Source: Naegleria lovaniensis | Taxonomy: Eukaryota; Heterolobosea; Eutetramitea; Acrasida; Naegleriidae | Reading direction: 5' to 3' | Assembly (NCBI RefSeq): GCF_003324165.1 | Contig: NW_025407852.1 | Location: 184,760-248,759, forward strand | DNA: 64,000 nt | Shown here: positions 63,989 through 64,000 of the stretch, piece by piece | Numbering within the stretch: position 1 is the stretch's first letter | Layout: each line of letters opens with the position of its first letter | Position numbers and translations under genes: made by a program | The notes under the pieces: model-generated | What the model saw: only the letters and a program-made list of their open reading frames with translations | What the model was told of the DNA's origin: nothing | Database searches by the model: none

Positions 63989-64000
63989 AAAATCAAATTT

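Noticed and set aside
1-64000. tRNA, rRNA, CRISPR, riboswitch or bacterial operon features
   Set aside because: No cloverleaf, repeat array or operon spacing seen; gene structure with introns is eukaryotic.

Overview
The window looks like nuclear DNA of a heterolobosean amoeboflagellate, most likely a Naegleria species. The reasons are high gene density, AT-rich sequence, short GT-AG introns (about 49 to 240 nt), start codons often preceded by an A run, and a gene set mixing amoeboid signalling (RhoGEF, Ras/Rho-like GTPases, RGS receptors, F-box proteins) with flagellar proteins (RIB43A, RP2). The species cannot be fixed from this sequence. About 36 protein genes are supported; I found no rRNA, tRNA or CRISPR array.

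Layout. 1-9,000: partial GDPD, bacterial-type glycyl-tRNA synthetase, CCA-adding enzyme, an orphan membrane protein, an E2 enzyme and an SLC49-like transporter. 9,500-18,000: an F-box/Ras-like GTPase fusion, an F-box-like protein, an nSMase-like phosphodiesterase, a sirtuin-like protein and a DUF262 (GmrSD-type) protein. 18,700-32,000: coiled-coil protein, Zn2Cys6 factor, RIB43A, MFS transporter, membrane-anchored actin-like protein, polytopic GT8 glycosyltransferase and an OPT transporter. 32,000-47,800: low-complexity proteins, mitochondrial carrier, histidine acid phosphatase, DH-PH RhoGEF, divergent GTPase, second Zn2Cys6 factor and gamma-glutamyl hydrolase. 47,800-64,000: F-box/DUF1963 protein, a MULE-type transposon with terminal inverted repeats, PGS1, a protein kinase, two tandem RGS receptors, HAD hydrolase, RP2 and a Nudix hydrolase.

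Three themes stand out. First, a roughly 2.6-kb MULE element sits in what looks like the shared promoter of two divergent genes. Second, several proteins have unusual architectures (F-box plus GTPase, transmembrane actin-like, DUF262 in a eukaryote). Third, at least eleven places show an apparent single-base loss that breaks an otherwise well-supported reading frame, always of the same sign and mostly at homopolymers. The last is best explained by assembly error; it means eight to nine genes here are really longer than any single open frame suggests.

Joint function is limited because this is a normal eukaryotic gene string, not an operon. Thematic groups are mitochondrial function (GlyRS, PGS1, carrier), the flagellum (RIB43A, RP2), Rho/G-protein signalling (GTPases, RhoGEF, RGS pair) and membrane transport.
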